Notes under the pieces: model-generated
Databases searched by the model: none
What the model was told of the DNA's origin: nothing
The model's input: only the letters and a program-made list of their open reading frames with translations
Shown: positions 1 through 14,600 of the stretch, piece by piece
Position numbering within the stretch: position 1 is the stretch's first letter
Layout: every line of letters starts with the position of its first letter
Translations under genes and position numbers: made by a program
Origin: Unio delphinus
Taxonomy: Eukaryota > Mollusca > Bivalvia > Unionida > Unionidae
Direction: 5' to 3'
Length of the DNA stretch: 64,000 nt
Assembly: GCA_029339505.1 (NCBI GenBank)
Contig: JAQISU010000179.1
Location: 10,361,501-10,425,500 of the forward strand

Positions 1-231
1 TAGCCGTTCAACAAACTCAAGCCTGTGTGAATCTATATGTACTGTAACACTATATTTAGACCAACAAGCTCTTCACCTAAATTCATTGTTTTCAGATGTT
101 ACCCACCATGATACAAATTTCAATTAAATGATAGATGATCTGCCGCACGCAGTTTGAATAAGTAGCTGATTTAAAGAGGGATTGCTGATAATTTTGGTTT
201 TGGAATGTGTGTGTGTGTGTGTGTGTGTGTG

Positions 232-543
232 AGATTTGGATTTTTAATGTAACTTTAAAAAATTTAGAGGCATATCTTTATGATGTTTGCAGTGTGGCAC
301 TTTATAGTGATGTCTAGCACTGTGTGATCATGCCACAGACATGTAGCATTATGTCCCACCCAGTCACATTATCCTGACACTAGGTCATCCAGTTCTAACA
401 CTAACCTCTTATGCTGCATGGATAGTGAGGCAGCTGTTATTACCATTTTCATTGGTCTTTTGGTATGACTCAGCCAGGGTTTGAATCTGCAGCCTCCATC
501 ATCCAAGGTAGATGCTCTAACTACTTGGGCCATCAGAGTGGTT
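232..543 (-). mobile_element. tRNA-derived SINE, family A, copy 1
   Basis: Read on the minus strand: a tRNA-like head with A box near TGGCCCAAGTAGTTAGAGC and B box GATTCAAACC, then a body with CACTATAAAGTGCCACACTG and a tail ending near AAATCCAAATC. The tail runs straight into a (CA)n tract (206-231). Shared body blocks with 12597-12905 and 44347-44665 define the family. Confidence 0.72.
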
Positions 544-628
544 TTTGAAATGCTTTGATGCAGGACATTGATAAGATAAATCAGACATAATTATCTTCAT
601 TAGTTGTTTATGGCTTGAATATTATACT

Positions 629-817
<189 letters not shown>

Positions 818-1417
818 TTTTATTGTCAGTAGTAATGTTAACTAAGCAGACTAATAACTTAGGTCAGCTGTAAATATTTTAAAATATTTTAATTATCTCC
901 TTTTGGTTCATTATTTTGCTTAGTTTCTATTCCATGCTAATTTCCATTCACCAGTATTCAGTTTGTACAAGAAGCTAATGTGGTTGGAGTGCTCTACGTT
1001 CTTCATAAAAACAATCTTTTATATTTAAATCATAGGTACTGTGTCTTATATTGATTTAATCAGTGTAAATAAAAATAGAACCTTGAAAAAAAAACACTCA
1101 ACTTATCAATTTGCAAATGTGATTGTGAATAACAAGAAAAGGCACAGAACTGTTTTGTTAGTGGACACACTTACAGGGATGTGAGGAGTTCATTCACTCA
1201 GTCAATACACATTTGCCCATAGCATATCTCAACTTCATTCAAAGGGCAAATATGTGTATTTCAATGTGATGTAAATAAAATATATATATAATAGTATGTA
1301 CTTTGCATCACTGATATCCCACTTGTATATATTCTTCATTACAAGGAGACTAGGCTAGGCAAGCCATGTTTCTTTTTAATGAAATATTTTAACATCTTGT
1401 GGTATATCATTAATACA

Positions 1418-1420
<3 letters not shown>
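818..1420. other. no feature recognised
   Basis: AT-rich sequence between two microsatellites, upstream of NAGA. It may hold the NAGA promoter or first non-coding exon, but I see no convincing core promoter. Confidence 0.5.

Positions 1421-1506
<86 letters not shown>
1421..1506. repeat. (TA)n followed by (TAA)n
   Basis: Pure TA to about 1486, then TAA units. Confidence 0.97.
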
Positions 1507-1508
<2 letters not shown>

Positions 1509-2179
1509 GGAATATAATCTTTAGAAGCTCTAAGTGCTTTAAAACATTAGACAGCAACCTAAAACATGAAAAAAATATTACAAGAAACAAGCACTTTGAA
1601 ATTAAAAAAGAAAAAACATGCTTGAAAATATTTAAGGTAGGAAATGTTATTAGGTTTTTGAGTTTGTTTTTGTTGTCAAAATATGTGAGTTTTAAGAGCA
1701 CTCTTGAACGAGATCACTGTCTTTTTGTCCAAGTTCAGTGGGCAATTTATTCCACAATGCTGGGCCCTGGTATGCAAAAGAAAGTTGGCCAAATGACATT
1801 GTTTTGATAGTAGGAATAATGAGTAGACATACATAGAGTTAAATTGTTTCTTTATTTTATATGCATGGATTTTGTTTTAGACTTTTCTGTATTTTTACAA
1901 AGGGGTTAATGGACTGGTCCATCAAAATGCATTCTTTTGTGCATGCAAATGTTACATGTGTATCCAGTGATTTGTTTGACCATAAATAAAAATACCAATG
2001 TTCTCTTTTAAAATGTTTATTGTGTATCAGTTTGTTGTGTTGCATAGTTGAACCACATACTTTTTTCTTTCCTATAATATGTATTTTTAATTTGACACAG
2101 AAGTATTGCTATTTATATCAAACCCCTTTAAAATAAATTTTGCTCGTGAGCCAAATCTTTGAAAAATTGTGGCTTGTCT

Positions 2180-2181
<2 letters not shown>

Positions 2182-2219
<38 letters not shown>

Positions 2220-2231
2220 TACATACATACT
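2182..2231. repeat. (AC)n then (CATA)n microsatellite
   Basis: AC dinucleotides to about 2214, then CATA units, roughly 290 bp before NAGA exon 1. Confidence 0.95.
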
Positions 2232-2505
2232 TTCTATCAGAGATTCCCTTCACAAGTTCCAACTTATTTTCATACTGAATTTTTTCAAATTTTTAATAGT
2301 TCGTTTCAAGTTCATTCATGTTTGAAAATTATCATTTTTTTGTATAAGATTTGAACTGTTTATTCAATAATTAACAATAACTGACATTTTTATTTTGAAG
2401 TCTTATTGCATACATATTATAATGTCAGAATCAGGAAGTATGTTATATGTCTTAAAAAGAATTTCAGCTCCATTGATTATATGTATTTTTTTTACAGGTA
2501 GCAGA

Positions 2506-2660
2506 ATGATAACAGCTTGGATTCTAATAAATCTTGGCCTTTTGCCATTGGTGTTGGCTCTAAACAATGGACTTGCAAGGACACCACCTATGGGATGGTT
2601 GTCATGGCAACGTTTTCGATGCAATACAGACTGCAAGAACGACCCTTACAACTGCATAAG
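2506..2660 (+). CDS. NAGA: NAGA coding exon 1: signal peptide and barrel start
   Basis: Encodes residues 1-51 plus two bases of codon 52. The ATG at 2506 gives a hydrophobic leader ([14 protein letters not shown]) followed by [18 protein letters not shown], the conserved start of mature GH27 enzymes, so this start is preferred over in-frame ATGs further upstream. Cys39, Cys43 and Cys50 match disulphide cysteines of the family. An acceptor (TTTTTTTACAG) ends at 2497, so the exon probably begins in the 5' UTR at 2498. The donor GT is at 2661; codon 52 (AG|T, Ser) is split across the intron. Confidence 0.93.
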
Positions 2661-5600
2661 GTATCATTAGCAATGAATTTGTATGTAAGGAAGAACACTG
2701 GTAACTTGTTTTGAATATTATACTAAACATGTGCTAAACATGTCAGTATTTGAAAATTATGCTAAACATGTCAATATTTGAATATTATGTTAAACATGTC
2801 AATCTATGAATATTATGTTAAACATGTCAATATTTGAATATTATACTAAACATGTCAATATTTGAATATTATGCTACACATGTCAATATTTGAATATTAT
2901 GCTAAACATGTCAATATATGAATATTATGTTAAACATGTCAATATTTGAATATTATACTAAACATGTCAATATTTGAATATTATGCTAAACATGTCAATA
3001 TTTGAATATTATACTAAACATGTCAATATTTGAATATTATGCTAAACATGTCAATATTTGAATATTATACTAAACATGTCAATATTTGAATATTATGCTA
3101 CACATGTCAATATTTGAATATTATGCTAAATATGTCAATATTTGAATATTATGCTAAATATGTCAATATTTGAATATTATGCTAAACTTGTCAATATTTG
3201 AATATTATGCTAAACATGTCAATATTTGAATATTATGCTACACATGTCAATATTTGAATATTATGCTAAACATGTCAATATTTGAATATTATGCTAAACA
3301 TGTCAATATTTGAATATTATGCTACACATGTCAATATTTGAATATTATGCTAAATATGTCAATATTTGAATATTATACTAAACATGTCAATATTTGAATA
3401 TTATGCTACACATGTCAATATTTGAATATTATGCTAAATATGTCAATATTTGAATATTATGCTAAACATGTCAATATTTGAATATTATGCTAAACATGTC
3501 AATATATGAATATTATGTTAAACATGTCAATATTTGAATATTATGCTACACATGTCAATATTTGAATATTATGCTAAATATGTCAATATTTGAATATTAT
3601 GCTAAACATGTCAATATTTGAATATTATGCTACACATGTCAATATTTGAATATTATACTACACATGTCAATATTTGAATATTATACTAAACATGTCAATA
3701 TTTGAATATTATGCTAAATATGTCAATATTTGAATATTATGCTAAACATGTCAATATTTGAATATTATACTAAACATGTCAATATTTGAATATTATGCTA
3801 AACATGTCAATATTTGAATATTATACTAAACATGTCAATATTTGAATATTATGCTACACATGTCAATATTTGAATATTATGCTAAACATGTTAATATTTG
3901 GATACATATTCACATTTTGTGCAAGTCATCTTCTAAGTGTTGAGAAGAATTAGAGTTTTAAAAGAAAGATATCGGATTTGACTGTTTGTCTATCTGGTCA
4001 TGAATTTGGAAAATAAATATAATGCTGTTTTGAAGGATTTAAAATGTTCAGATAATTTTTTTTGTTGTTTTGATAATGTATAAATTGGAGGAAATAATAC
4101 TTGGAAGAAAGAAAATATTACAATTCATTTACATAGTACTGAAATAGTCTCAGTCCAGCCAGAAATAGGATTGGAATACTTTGTATATTCCTTTATAATC
4201 TAAATATCTTGTAATTTTCTCCCTTGTTTACTCTTTGGCATGTAGAGTAGGTGGGTAAATTGTATGTTTACATCTATTGTAAGGGTATTGTTCTTATGAC
4301 CTTAATCAGTTCAATTGCTGGAAAAAAGTTGCACATAGATAGGAATTAGATTGAATTTTTTTAATGACTATATATATTTGCTTGAAAATCAATTCTTATT
4401 GCCAATTAGAGAGACTCTTGTATGCCATGGCATAATGCAGTAGCAGGTTTGGCTCTAATCAGTTTGTTTAGAGTAATCTGTTGAATAAAAAAAAAAAAGC
4501 ATTGGCACTGATATGCAGGTACATTGTACTGGCAGATCAGGGTCTATGTTTTGCAGTTGGTCTCAATTTATGAGTATGTTTATATAATCATCAGTGTATG
4601 AGCTACTATTGTATATATTTGCACACTTATAATCTGACAACATAGACACCAGTATGTTGTTGCATACCAGATTCTATGTTTGTTTGATTTATCATCTGAA
4701 ATTTGAGTCTTTCAAATTACTAACTGTATATACTGACTGATAGGTCAAGTCCACCTTCAAAGAACATAGAACTTAACATGGCATTATATATCAGGGTCAA
4801 TGTTGTTTGTAGTACTGATTGGTCCAACATAGACCCTGATATGGGTAAGTGCTGTTTTCAGTTGGATTGAAGCAGTAAATGAGGATGTACGGTATAAATC
4901 TTAACATATTTGGGCAAAAAGGTATATATCAAAAAGGTTATTATATATTTCCAAGTGTCAAAAAAGGATTTTTTGTTTAGTCATGCTGCACCAAATCCAG
5001 TGAAAGCTTTTTTGACTGGCACAGTGGTTTGTGTTTCAGACTGGCACAGTGGTTTGTGTTTCAGACTGGCACAGTGGTTTGTGTTTCAGACTGGCACAGT
5101 GGTTTGTGTTTCAGACTGGCACAGTGGTTTGTGTTTCAGACTGATAATCAGTGTGTTCTAGGTTCAAATCTTTCTGGTACCCAGCTCAGGTCAACTGTTA
5201 TGTCTCTAAGCATGGCATTTTACCTGTTGTATCAATTATAATAAATAATAAAGTAGCCTTCTTTATTTGTGTTAAGTGTAGATCAGACATAAAGACTTCC
5301 AGATGTCAGAATAGCTGGTGCTTTAGTCAGATATCATTAAAAAATTAAGCATATCTTCATTAATTAAAAATAAGCACAAGTTTGGTTACTTCAGATTTCC
5401 CTATTATGTGTAAAGTAAACCAACATAGGTTGAGCAGGTTTTTCTCAATGAATTTTTTTTTCTTCTGATGAGAATTTTCATTAAATGCCTTATGACTCTA
5501 TGGTCTTAAAATAAGTAATAGAAAAAGTGAGAACCAAAACGTTTTGTAAAATTCAACAATCTCGTGAATTAAATCCCAAATAATCCTAGAATTTATAACA

Positions 5601-8600
5601 CAAGTCCAAATGAATTTAGTCCCAAATAATCCTAGAATTTATAACAAGTCCAAATGAATTTAGTCCCAAATAATCCTAGAATTTTTAACACAAGTCCAAA
5701 TGAATTTAGTCCCAAAATTTGAACACTGGTTGTGTTGATCTGCATGTAGTGGTGTGCATTGTGGTGATGTGCCAAGTCTTTTTGGGGAATCACAGTAATA
5801 TAAATAAATAATATATCCATTTTTGAATATCACTATAAATCCAAGTCTCCATGTCAAAGAATATTAATTTAGAACATTGTAGAGATGAATAATTTGAATT
5901 AAAATAATTTAAATGAAAATAATTTGAATTAAAATGATTTGTATGAAAATAATTTATATGAAAATAATTTCACCCAAACCAAATCAACTGCACAACAATA
6001 ATATAAAATATTCTCCATTATTAATGCACATATGACCAATTTTTATATAAACTTAATTTAAAAGAAAATAATATAAAAAAATTCCAGATTTAAGTCAAAA
6101 GTTGATTGTTCTAGAACAATCAAAGTTTTGATTAAAAGGTCGTTTCCCAAAACATGTGACAGATATCACATTGTCCAGGCCTGGTTATGTGCAAGAAATA
6201 TATAGAAAAAAATCCTAATGTTGTTAATAAAAAATTGTCACTGATTTTGGATATAGTCAGCTACTAGATACAATTTTACATAAGTCATACCATATACACT
6301 GTAATGAATTTAAAAAAGTAACAAACAATGCAAGTTAGATGTATGTAACCACGAGTTACATTGTATCCTTTTATCTTCATAGTGAAAACCTATATATGCA
6401 AATGGCTGATCATCTGGTGATGGATGGATATGCCAAGTTTGGTTACAAGTATGTCAACATTGATGACTGTTGGATGGCGATGGAGAGAGGACCAGATGGA
6501 AGACTCCAAGCTGATCCAGACAGATTTCCACATGGTATCAAGTACCTGGCTGACTATGTAAGTCTAAATTGTGATGATGGTCACACTGGTGAAGATCAGA
6601 TAAAGGCTGTTCCATTTAAAGAGCTCTTTTTAAAAATATATGCCATGGTACTTTGAATTCACAGAGTTCATATAAAATGGATAAGAAAATTCTAAATTGC
6701 ATCAATGGGTGATTATCCCACTTTATAAAAGGCCTTCCCTGGTTACCATGTATGTTTTAAATCGAACAGCCCTTATTTAAAATTACAGTTTTGAATGTTT
6801 TGTGAAAATGTCTTTTGAGAAGTTTGTAAAGAAAAAAGTCCATTAAAAAGGATTGAATTTGTATTCTCTTTTGAATTTGTAAAAATCCTTTATATTAATC
6901 CTGCAGTTTCACTAAAAAGCAATAATAAATTTATCACAGACATGGTGAATATTGTTCCTGTAAAAATAATAGATATGAGCCATGGTCTATATATAGATCC
7001 TGTAAAAATAATAGATATGAGCCATGGTCTATATAGTTCCTCTAAAAAAAATAATAGATATGAGCCATGGTCTATGTAAAAATAATAGATATGAGCCATG
7101 GTCTATATAGTTCCTCTAAAAAAATAATAGATATGAGCCATGGTCTATGTAAAAATAATAGATATGAGCCATGGTCTATATAGTTCCTAGCAACTGTATA
7201 TCAGATTATTAAATGTATCATTAGTTTTTAGTGCACCTTTAGTTTTGAACATTAATGACATCAATTTAGCAACTTACTTACAGAGAAAAGAAATCAGTTA
7301 TTTTTTTTGTGTGTGGGTGTTGAACCTGTCATATCAAAATTGATTTGAGCAGCAATGCAAGACAACAAATAAAGTGGTCAGTTGATCGTGATGCAAGGGA
7401 TTTTAAAAGTATATCGATCTATAGTGACACAAAGGATTTTAAAAGTATTTCAATTAATCAGGACACAATAGATTATAAAAGTATATCAATTTATCGTGAC
7501 ACAAGGGTTTATAAAAGTATTTAAATCTATCATGACACAAGGGATCATAAAAGTGTATCAATTTATCGTGACACAAGGGATTATAAAAGTATATTATTCT
7601 ATCGTGACAAGGGATTATAAAAGTATATCAATCTATCGTGACACAAGGGATTATAAAAGTATTTCAATCTATCATGACACAAGGGATTATAAATGTATAT
7701 CAATGTATCGTGACACAAAGTATTATAAATGTATATCGGTTTATCGTGACACAAGGGATTATTAAAGTATATCAGTTGATCGTAACACAAGGGATGATAA
7801 AAGTATAACAATCTATTGTGACACAAGTTATTATAAAAATAAATCAGTTTATTGTGACACAAGGGATCATAAAAGTATATCATTGTATCGTGACACAAGG
7901 GATTATAAAAGTATATCAGTCTTGTGACACAAGGGATTATAAAAGTATATAATTTTATTGTGACACAAGGAATTATTAAATTATATCAATTTATCGTGAC
8001 ACAAAGGATTATAAAAGTATATAAATCTATTGTGATACAAGAGATTATAAAAGTATTTATTATGTGAATTGCTGCAGACTCAGAGGTATGTTAAATTTTA
8101 TAGATAAATTATCGTTGACATTGTTTCTTCAAAGTGACAAAGACAAGTCAGTTTGTTGATTATCTCACTGAAATTTGACGCTGTCGACTTGTGACAAAGG
8201 ATGTAGGTTCAAATCAGGTCAGCTATAATGGCATGTCCTTGGGCATGGATTTTACTTCATTAATCTACTAATACTTGCTGTGCAGGAAAATACCAAAGCA
8301 AACCATCTTTTGACTTATTGGTATTTAAATCTTTTGACTCATTGATATTTAAATCTTTTGACTCATTGGTATTTAAATCTTTTGACTCATTGGTATTTAA
8401 ATCTTTTGACTCATTGGTATTTAAATCTTTTGACTCATTGGTATTTGAATTTTTTGACTCATTGGTATTTAAATCTTTTGACTCATTGGTATTTAAATCT
8501 TTTGACTCATTGGTATTTAAATCTTTTGACTCCTTGGTATTTAAATCTTTTGACTCATTGGTATTTAAATCTTCTGACTCATTGGTATTTAAATCTTTTG

Positions 8601-11600
8601 ACTCATTGGTGAAAATGGCGTTAAACCATAAAAAAAAACAGCCCTTTTATTTAGATCATGTACTTGTTAAAATAAAATAAAACAAAAACATTTTTTGAAT
8701 CTTTACAAAATTTAGTGAAAATGAAAAATTAAAATTGAATGCCCTTGTCAATTTCACTGATATTTTATATTCTCTTGAAGTTTATGATTTGTTGAATTAT
8801 TCATGGAAATCTTACCAAGTCTGGAAAATAAAGTATTTTCTTTTGTGGCAAGAATTGAATCCCTTGTCTAGCCTTGGAGATGTTGAACATTTCGATAGAC
8901 AAGTTCAGTTTTAAGTCATTGATCCTGAATTATAAATAAATTTTTAAGAAAATAATGCATGATTTTCTTTGGGCTATTGTATGAAAATCTTAAATTTGGG
9001 TAAGATTTTTCACAGCCTTGTTAATGAGAACTTTATATAATGTTTACAAATGGGCTTTAAGAATAAAAAGAGAAGAATGAGGATTTAAAATGAATTGGCA
9101 TTGAATAAAAAGAAGTATTGGCATGTTGTAATTAGATACTTGATTTTGTCCAGTACATAATTAAAAATATTAGTCATGCAGTTAAATGACTTTCCTGATT
9201 ATAGTCTCATGTTTTAGAATAATCAATTAGTGCCGACTGAAAGAGACATTTATTACAGCCAATATGTCAAGATTCCATTCTTTTCTAACTTTAGGATATT
9301 TTTTTGATTTCTTGGTAATTGATTCCAAAATTCAATCAAACGACTGAAAATGATTCAATACATTGACATGACATACCTTTCTTTCTTTGTTAAATTTCCC
9401 GATATTTACAAATCACACCTTCCTTCAGATGGATGGGAGAATATGGAGGCCAAATTTTCAGTTCCAGAATAGAGTGAGTATTTTATGTTACAGGTTCATT
9501 CCAAGGGTCTAAAGCTGGGAATATATGAGGATTTTGGCACCAAGACGTGTGGGGGATACCCAGGTAGTGAGTTCTACCTGCAACTTGACGCTGAGACATT
9601 TGCTGAATGGGGCATTGACATGTTGAAACTTGATGGCTGTTATTCGGATACAGCTGATATGGCATATGGTAAAAAAAATCTTCATTGAAGATAAGATCCA
9701 GTTTTCTGTTGGTTTTGACACAAAATTTGCTTGTTAGCACAGGTTGAATTAAAGTCTGTTATGAGTATATGCTCTTAAAATAAGTAACATAAAAGAGTGA
9801 AGACAACAAGCTTTGCAAAATTTAGCAAATAATTTATTTCTAGACATCAAAGTAAACCTAAAGAAGAAAAAAAATTATGGTATGCAAATTAAATTCAAAT
9901 TGTAATCCAGGAATTAAATCACAAGTCCTATCAATGAAAAGTTCTAAGTAAATCACAGTTCAATCCCAATGAAAATCCATCATGGAAGGTGATGACATAT
10001 GCAATAATCAGTGTTGTACTGTTTTGTCAACAATCTTGTTGAATCACAGAAAATATTATTACAGATTTTTAATTCCATATAAATTTTGGCAAGTGTCTTT
10101 CTCCAAGAATTTTTTGGGTAGCATTTTTGTATTTCCAGGGAAAACAATCACTTGTATTTAATAAGTTGAGGTAAATAAAAATTCATCCCCAAACTGGACA
10201 CAGAATAAAACAACTTGAAATCAAATGTGTTAATGCATGACTGATAGAATTCTTATCATAAAATTAGTTATTAGACTAACTAAAATGCAAGACAGATTCC
10301 CAGATGAGGGTCATGAGTTCATCCTCCTGGATAAAATAGCAGTTTGTTGATGAATTAACATGTACCTAATGTCACAGTCCAGGTATGACCTTGACTCAAT
10401 GATTCTTACTCTGAGAAAGAATTCATTTAAAAAAATTAAATTTGTTTACCAAAACTGTCACTGATGTTAAGATCAGCAACTAGATATAGTGTTTCTATTG
10501 TTAGGTATTTATATCAATGAAATAACTTTTTAAAAAAAATGAATCAAGTCAAACAGAGCCACTTAATTCTAAAAATAAATAAAGTCCAGTAAACAATATT
10601 ACCATACAATAATATGTGTTGGAATAATTTAAAAAAAAACCTAATAAACAAACACTTAAAATAATATACATAACATTAAAAGAAAAAGAAAGATTTTATA
10701 TAACAAACCTTTTTTAACTATAGGTCAATTATACATGTGGTTTACATAAAATAAAACACAAGAAGAAATCCTATGAATGATACAAAAGTATGCATGAAAT
10801 ATTTCTATACACGGAAAAGTACATCTGTTATTAAGTTTTCTTTTCCCTTGATGTGCCTGATGTCAGTATTATTTCCTGTAACAACAAACTCCAACTTAAC
10901 AATCTCTGAGTTTTGTTTTTCTTCTTGCTGATGAAAGTATGCTGGTTATGATCACTAAACACAATAATCCAAGAAGGTGCTGAACTGATGTAAACTTCAG
11001 AGTATCGTAATGCCAGTATCAAAGCCAAACATTAACATTCTTTCTTGATTGTAGAACAATTTATCAGGTGCTTATTTAATTTCTTAAAAAAATAGCATAC
11101 TAGATGATCAAAGTCATTTTTATCTTCTTGAATCAATACTGCTCCTACTCCAACATCACTTGGATCAACAGACAGTTTAAATGATTGATTGAAATTTAGA
11201 GTGCACTCTTAAGCATGGCCTCAAACTTATCGAAAGCCACCTGACATTTTTCTGTTGAAAGAAACTTGGTTTTCATGCTTAATAGATTTGTCAGGGGATC
11301 AGCAGTTATGGAAAAATTGGAACATAATTTCTGATAGTATCCAAGCATACCCAAAAATTGCATCAGCTGCTTTTTAATAATAGCCTTGACCTTAGCATCT
11401 ATAAGTTTAACTTGTCCATGTCCACGATATGTCCTAGAAATGTTACACAAGCATGGCAAAACTTACTTCTGGGTAAATTGATGGTCAAACTTGCATCACT
11501 GAGTCAAAAAATTAACGAATTGTCGCTAAATGTTCTTTCCAGATATCATTGTAGATAACAACATCATTGATGTAAGCATCACAGTTATCTAGACCAGAAG

Positions 11601-14600
11601 TAATCATATTCATTAGACGTTGAAAAGTACTTGGCGAACTACTCATCCCAAATGGCATTACTTTAATTAATAAGTCCAGATGGAGTCACGAATGACAAAA
11701 TTTAATTTGCACTTTTTGTTGGTTGAATTTGGTGCACACTTTAGTTTCCAATTTTATCATTGGTTCTTGATAATGGAAATGAATCTGTTTTAGTCACACT
11801 GTTTACCTTCCTATAATCAGTGCTCATACGGAAAGTACTATCTGGGTTTGGAACAAGTATACATGGTGAACTCCAGTCACTTTTTCTCAGCTCTATGAAA
11901 TCATTTTACAGCAAATATGGAATTTCCTATTTCAAGTATTTCTCTTTGAGAGGGTTCATCATGAATGGGTGTTGTTTCACAAATTTTGAATTTACAATTT
12001 CAGCATCATGGAAAATTTGGTTTCTGCTTGTAGGAGCATCTGGAAATAGATGCTCATATTCAAGTAACAAATTCAGTCCGTTCTTGTTGTTGCAAATGTG
12101 AACGTTTCTGGTCCAGATTATTCATAATTTTCATAATTTTGAAGATTTATTACTTCGAAATTAGTAGAATCCGAAATTACATTTCTTCAATTAAATCATC
12201 ACTGAGTGGGACAGGTACAACTAAATTCACTGCATGAATAACATGGCTATCTCTCTCAACATACCGTACTCTTTAAATTATATACATCCCAGGAGTACTA
12301 CTTTTTTGGATTTAACTGATTCATAATTCTTCTTAACTTTGTAAGGGCAATAATATCTAGTCTGGAGAAAATTTTGAAGAATGAGCAAGAGAGACACATA
12401 TCTATTAACAGACTTAAAAGTTCTTTCCATTGTAGTTCTGTCAAACCATAATTTCACTTTTGACTTCAATTGCTGAATGCCAAATTCAAATATAATTAGC
12501 TGGAAAATTCCAGACATAAAATTTGACCCTTGATGAGATTGGACAGATTTGGGAACAAGCTTTGAATTTGACAAATAATTTATTTCCCTTGATACCACTC
12601 TTGTTGCCTAGTGGGGAGAGCATCTGCCTTGCATGCAGATTGTCATGTGTTCGATCACTGGCAGAGTCATACTAAAATCTTTCAAAATTGGTACTAACAG
12701 CTGCCTCACTTGATGCTCAGCACTAAGAGCTTAGTGTTAGGACTGGTCGGCCTGGTGTCAGGATAATGTGACTGGGTGGGACATCATGCTACATGTCTGC
12801 GGCATGATGCCCCAGTGCTAGACATCACTATAAACTGCCTCACTGCAGACATCGTAGCGATATGACTGGACAATTGTTAAAGCTGCATTAAAAATCCTAA
12901 TGAAACAAACAAGCAAAATGTCTGAGGCATGATGCCCCAGTGCTAGACAACACAATAAACTGTCACACTGCAAACATCATAGCAACATGACTGAAAAATT
13001 ATTTAAGTTATGTTAAAAATTAGAAAAAAGAAGTTACGTTTTTGAGAATTAAATCCAAATGTATAATCCAAAAATTAAAACAAGTCCTATCAGTCAAAAG
13101 TTTTAAGTGAATTGCAGTTCAATTCTTGACGAAAATCCAATATGGATGGCGATGATATATGCAGTAGTCAGCATTGTACTGATGCGTCAACAGTCTCTTA
13201 TTGAATCACAGAAAATATTATTCCATGCTTTAATTCCATATAACTTAAGGTAAATGTCCTTGTCCAAGAATTAATTTAGAGCACTATTATATTTCCAGGG
13301 AAAACAATCACTCACGTTCAGTAAGTAGACACAACATAAAACTGTGCTTGACTTCCCAAGTATTAAGGCATGACTGGTAGAATTCTTATCATAATATATC
13401 AGTTATAAGACTAACTAAAACACAAGACAGATTCCCTGATTGGAGTCAAGAATTCATTCTTCTGGTAAAAATAGAAGTTTGTTTACGAATTAACATGTGT
13501 CTACATTTGAAAAAAAACGTTTTTTACCAACTTTTACAAAGTTCTTGCAGCTTTTGTATAAATTATTCTTGATTCCAATTATTTGTGTGGCTTCATTTAT
13601 CGGTTTGGTGTGGTTAAATTTTAATTGCACTTTTGATCAGAACTATGTATATTTCCAAAATACGTGATGGGGTAGCCAAACCCAGGTTGACTTTGGCAGG
13701 TGTCAAATCCACAACCCTTGGATTACAAGCCTAGTGATGTAGCAACTCAGCTATTGTAGTTCATAAATTGGTATATTGATTAAACCATCAACCACAGGCT
13801 AAATTATTCATGTTTAAAAGATTACAGTAAACCCTCATAATGCTATTTATGAGAGTTGTATAGTGAGACCACCATATAACAGCTAGCTGACTGTAAGAAT
13901 TGTATAGTGAGACCACAATGTAGTAGCTGTCAGTGATAGTTGTATAGAGAGACCACCATATAACAGATGTCTATAAGAATTTGATAGTGAGACAACTTAA
14001 TAATTATAGCTGTCAGTGAGAGTTGTATAGTGAGACCACCGTATAATAGCTGTCTATGAGAGTTGTTTAGTGAGACCACCATATAATAGCAGTCATTGGA
14101 AACCAGATTATATTTTCCTATAAATAATATAGGAAATATTTCCTGTTTAATAAAGTAAATTTTACAGTACTCCTTTACTATAATGATATATATGTGAAAC
14201 AGAATACCAACTTAGAATGTTTTGTTGTTGTTGTGGGGTTTGACGTCATTTATCAGCACACGATAGGCTATACATGGCGGCCAGTAATAATGGTGGAGGA
14301 AGAACCCTGGAAAACTCCCAGAAAGAACCATTGACTCACAATAAGCTACTGGCAAGCTTTCTCACATACCCACATTTGCCGAATCTGAGACTCGAACTCA
14401 CACAGACAGATGAGATGACAGTGATTTGTAATGCAGAGTGCTTTAGACCACTCGGCCACTTGGCGCCCCCCAACTTAGAATGAGACTGCCTTATTGTAAG
14501 GTACACAATAAAGTACTCTCTCATAATAACACTGTATATAGGGAACATCTTATAGTGATATTACATTATAACAAAGTACATGATTAAGTATTCTCTTATT

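Larger units (their letters stand above)
9757..13510 (-). mobile_element. degraded Ty3/Gypsy LTR retrotransposon relic
   Basis: Lies in NAGA intron 3, antisense to the gene. In minus-strand order it contains an integrase piece (12598-12278, [12 protein letters not shown]), a reverse transcriptase (about 12090-11150, [20 protein letters not shown]) and an RNase H piece (11028-10831, FSDHNQ). These are bracketed by related direct repeats (13505-13023 and 10490-9757) that could be LTRs. Many stops and frameshifts break the frame, and the RT catalytic box reads YIND instead of YxDD, so it is inactive. A SINE has inserted beside the 5' repeat. The boundaries are approximate. Confidence 0.72.

Noticed and set aside
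8318..8680. 120-codon frame of repeated SFDSLVFK
   Set aside because: The 24-bp array is a multiple of three, so frames stay open by arithmetic; all three forward frames are similarly long.
12600..12670. Possible true tRNA gene
   Set aside because: A and B boxes are present, but the cloverleaf stems are not complementary and a SINE body follows.
14440..14470. Possible Leu/Ser tRNA on the minus strand
   Set aside because: It is the head of a repeated SINE with mismatched acceptor stem, found four times in the window.
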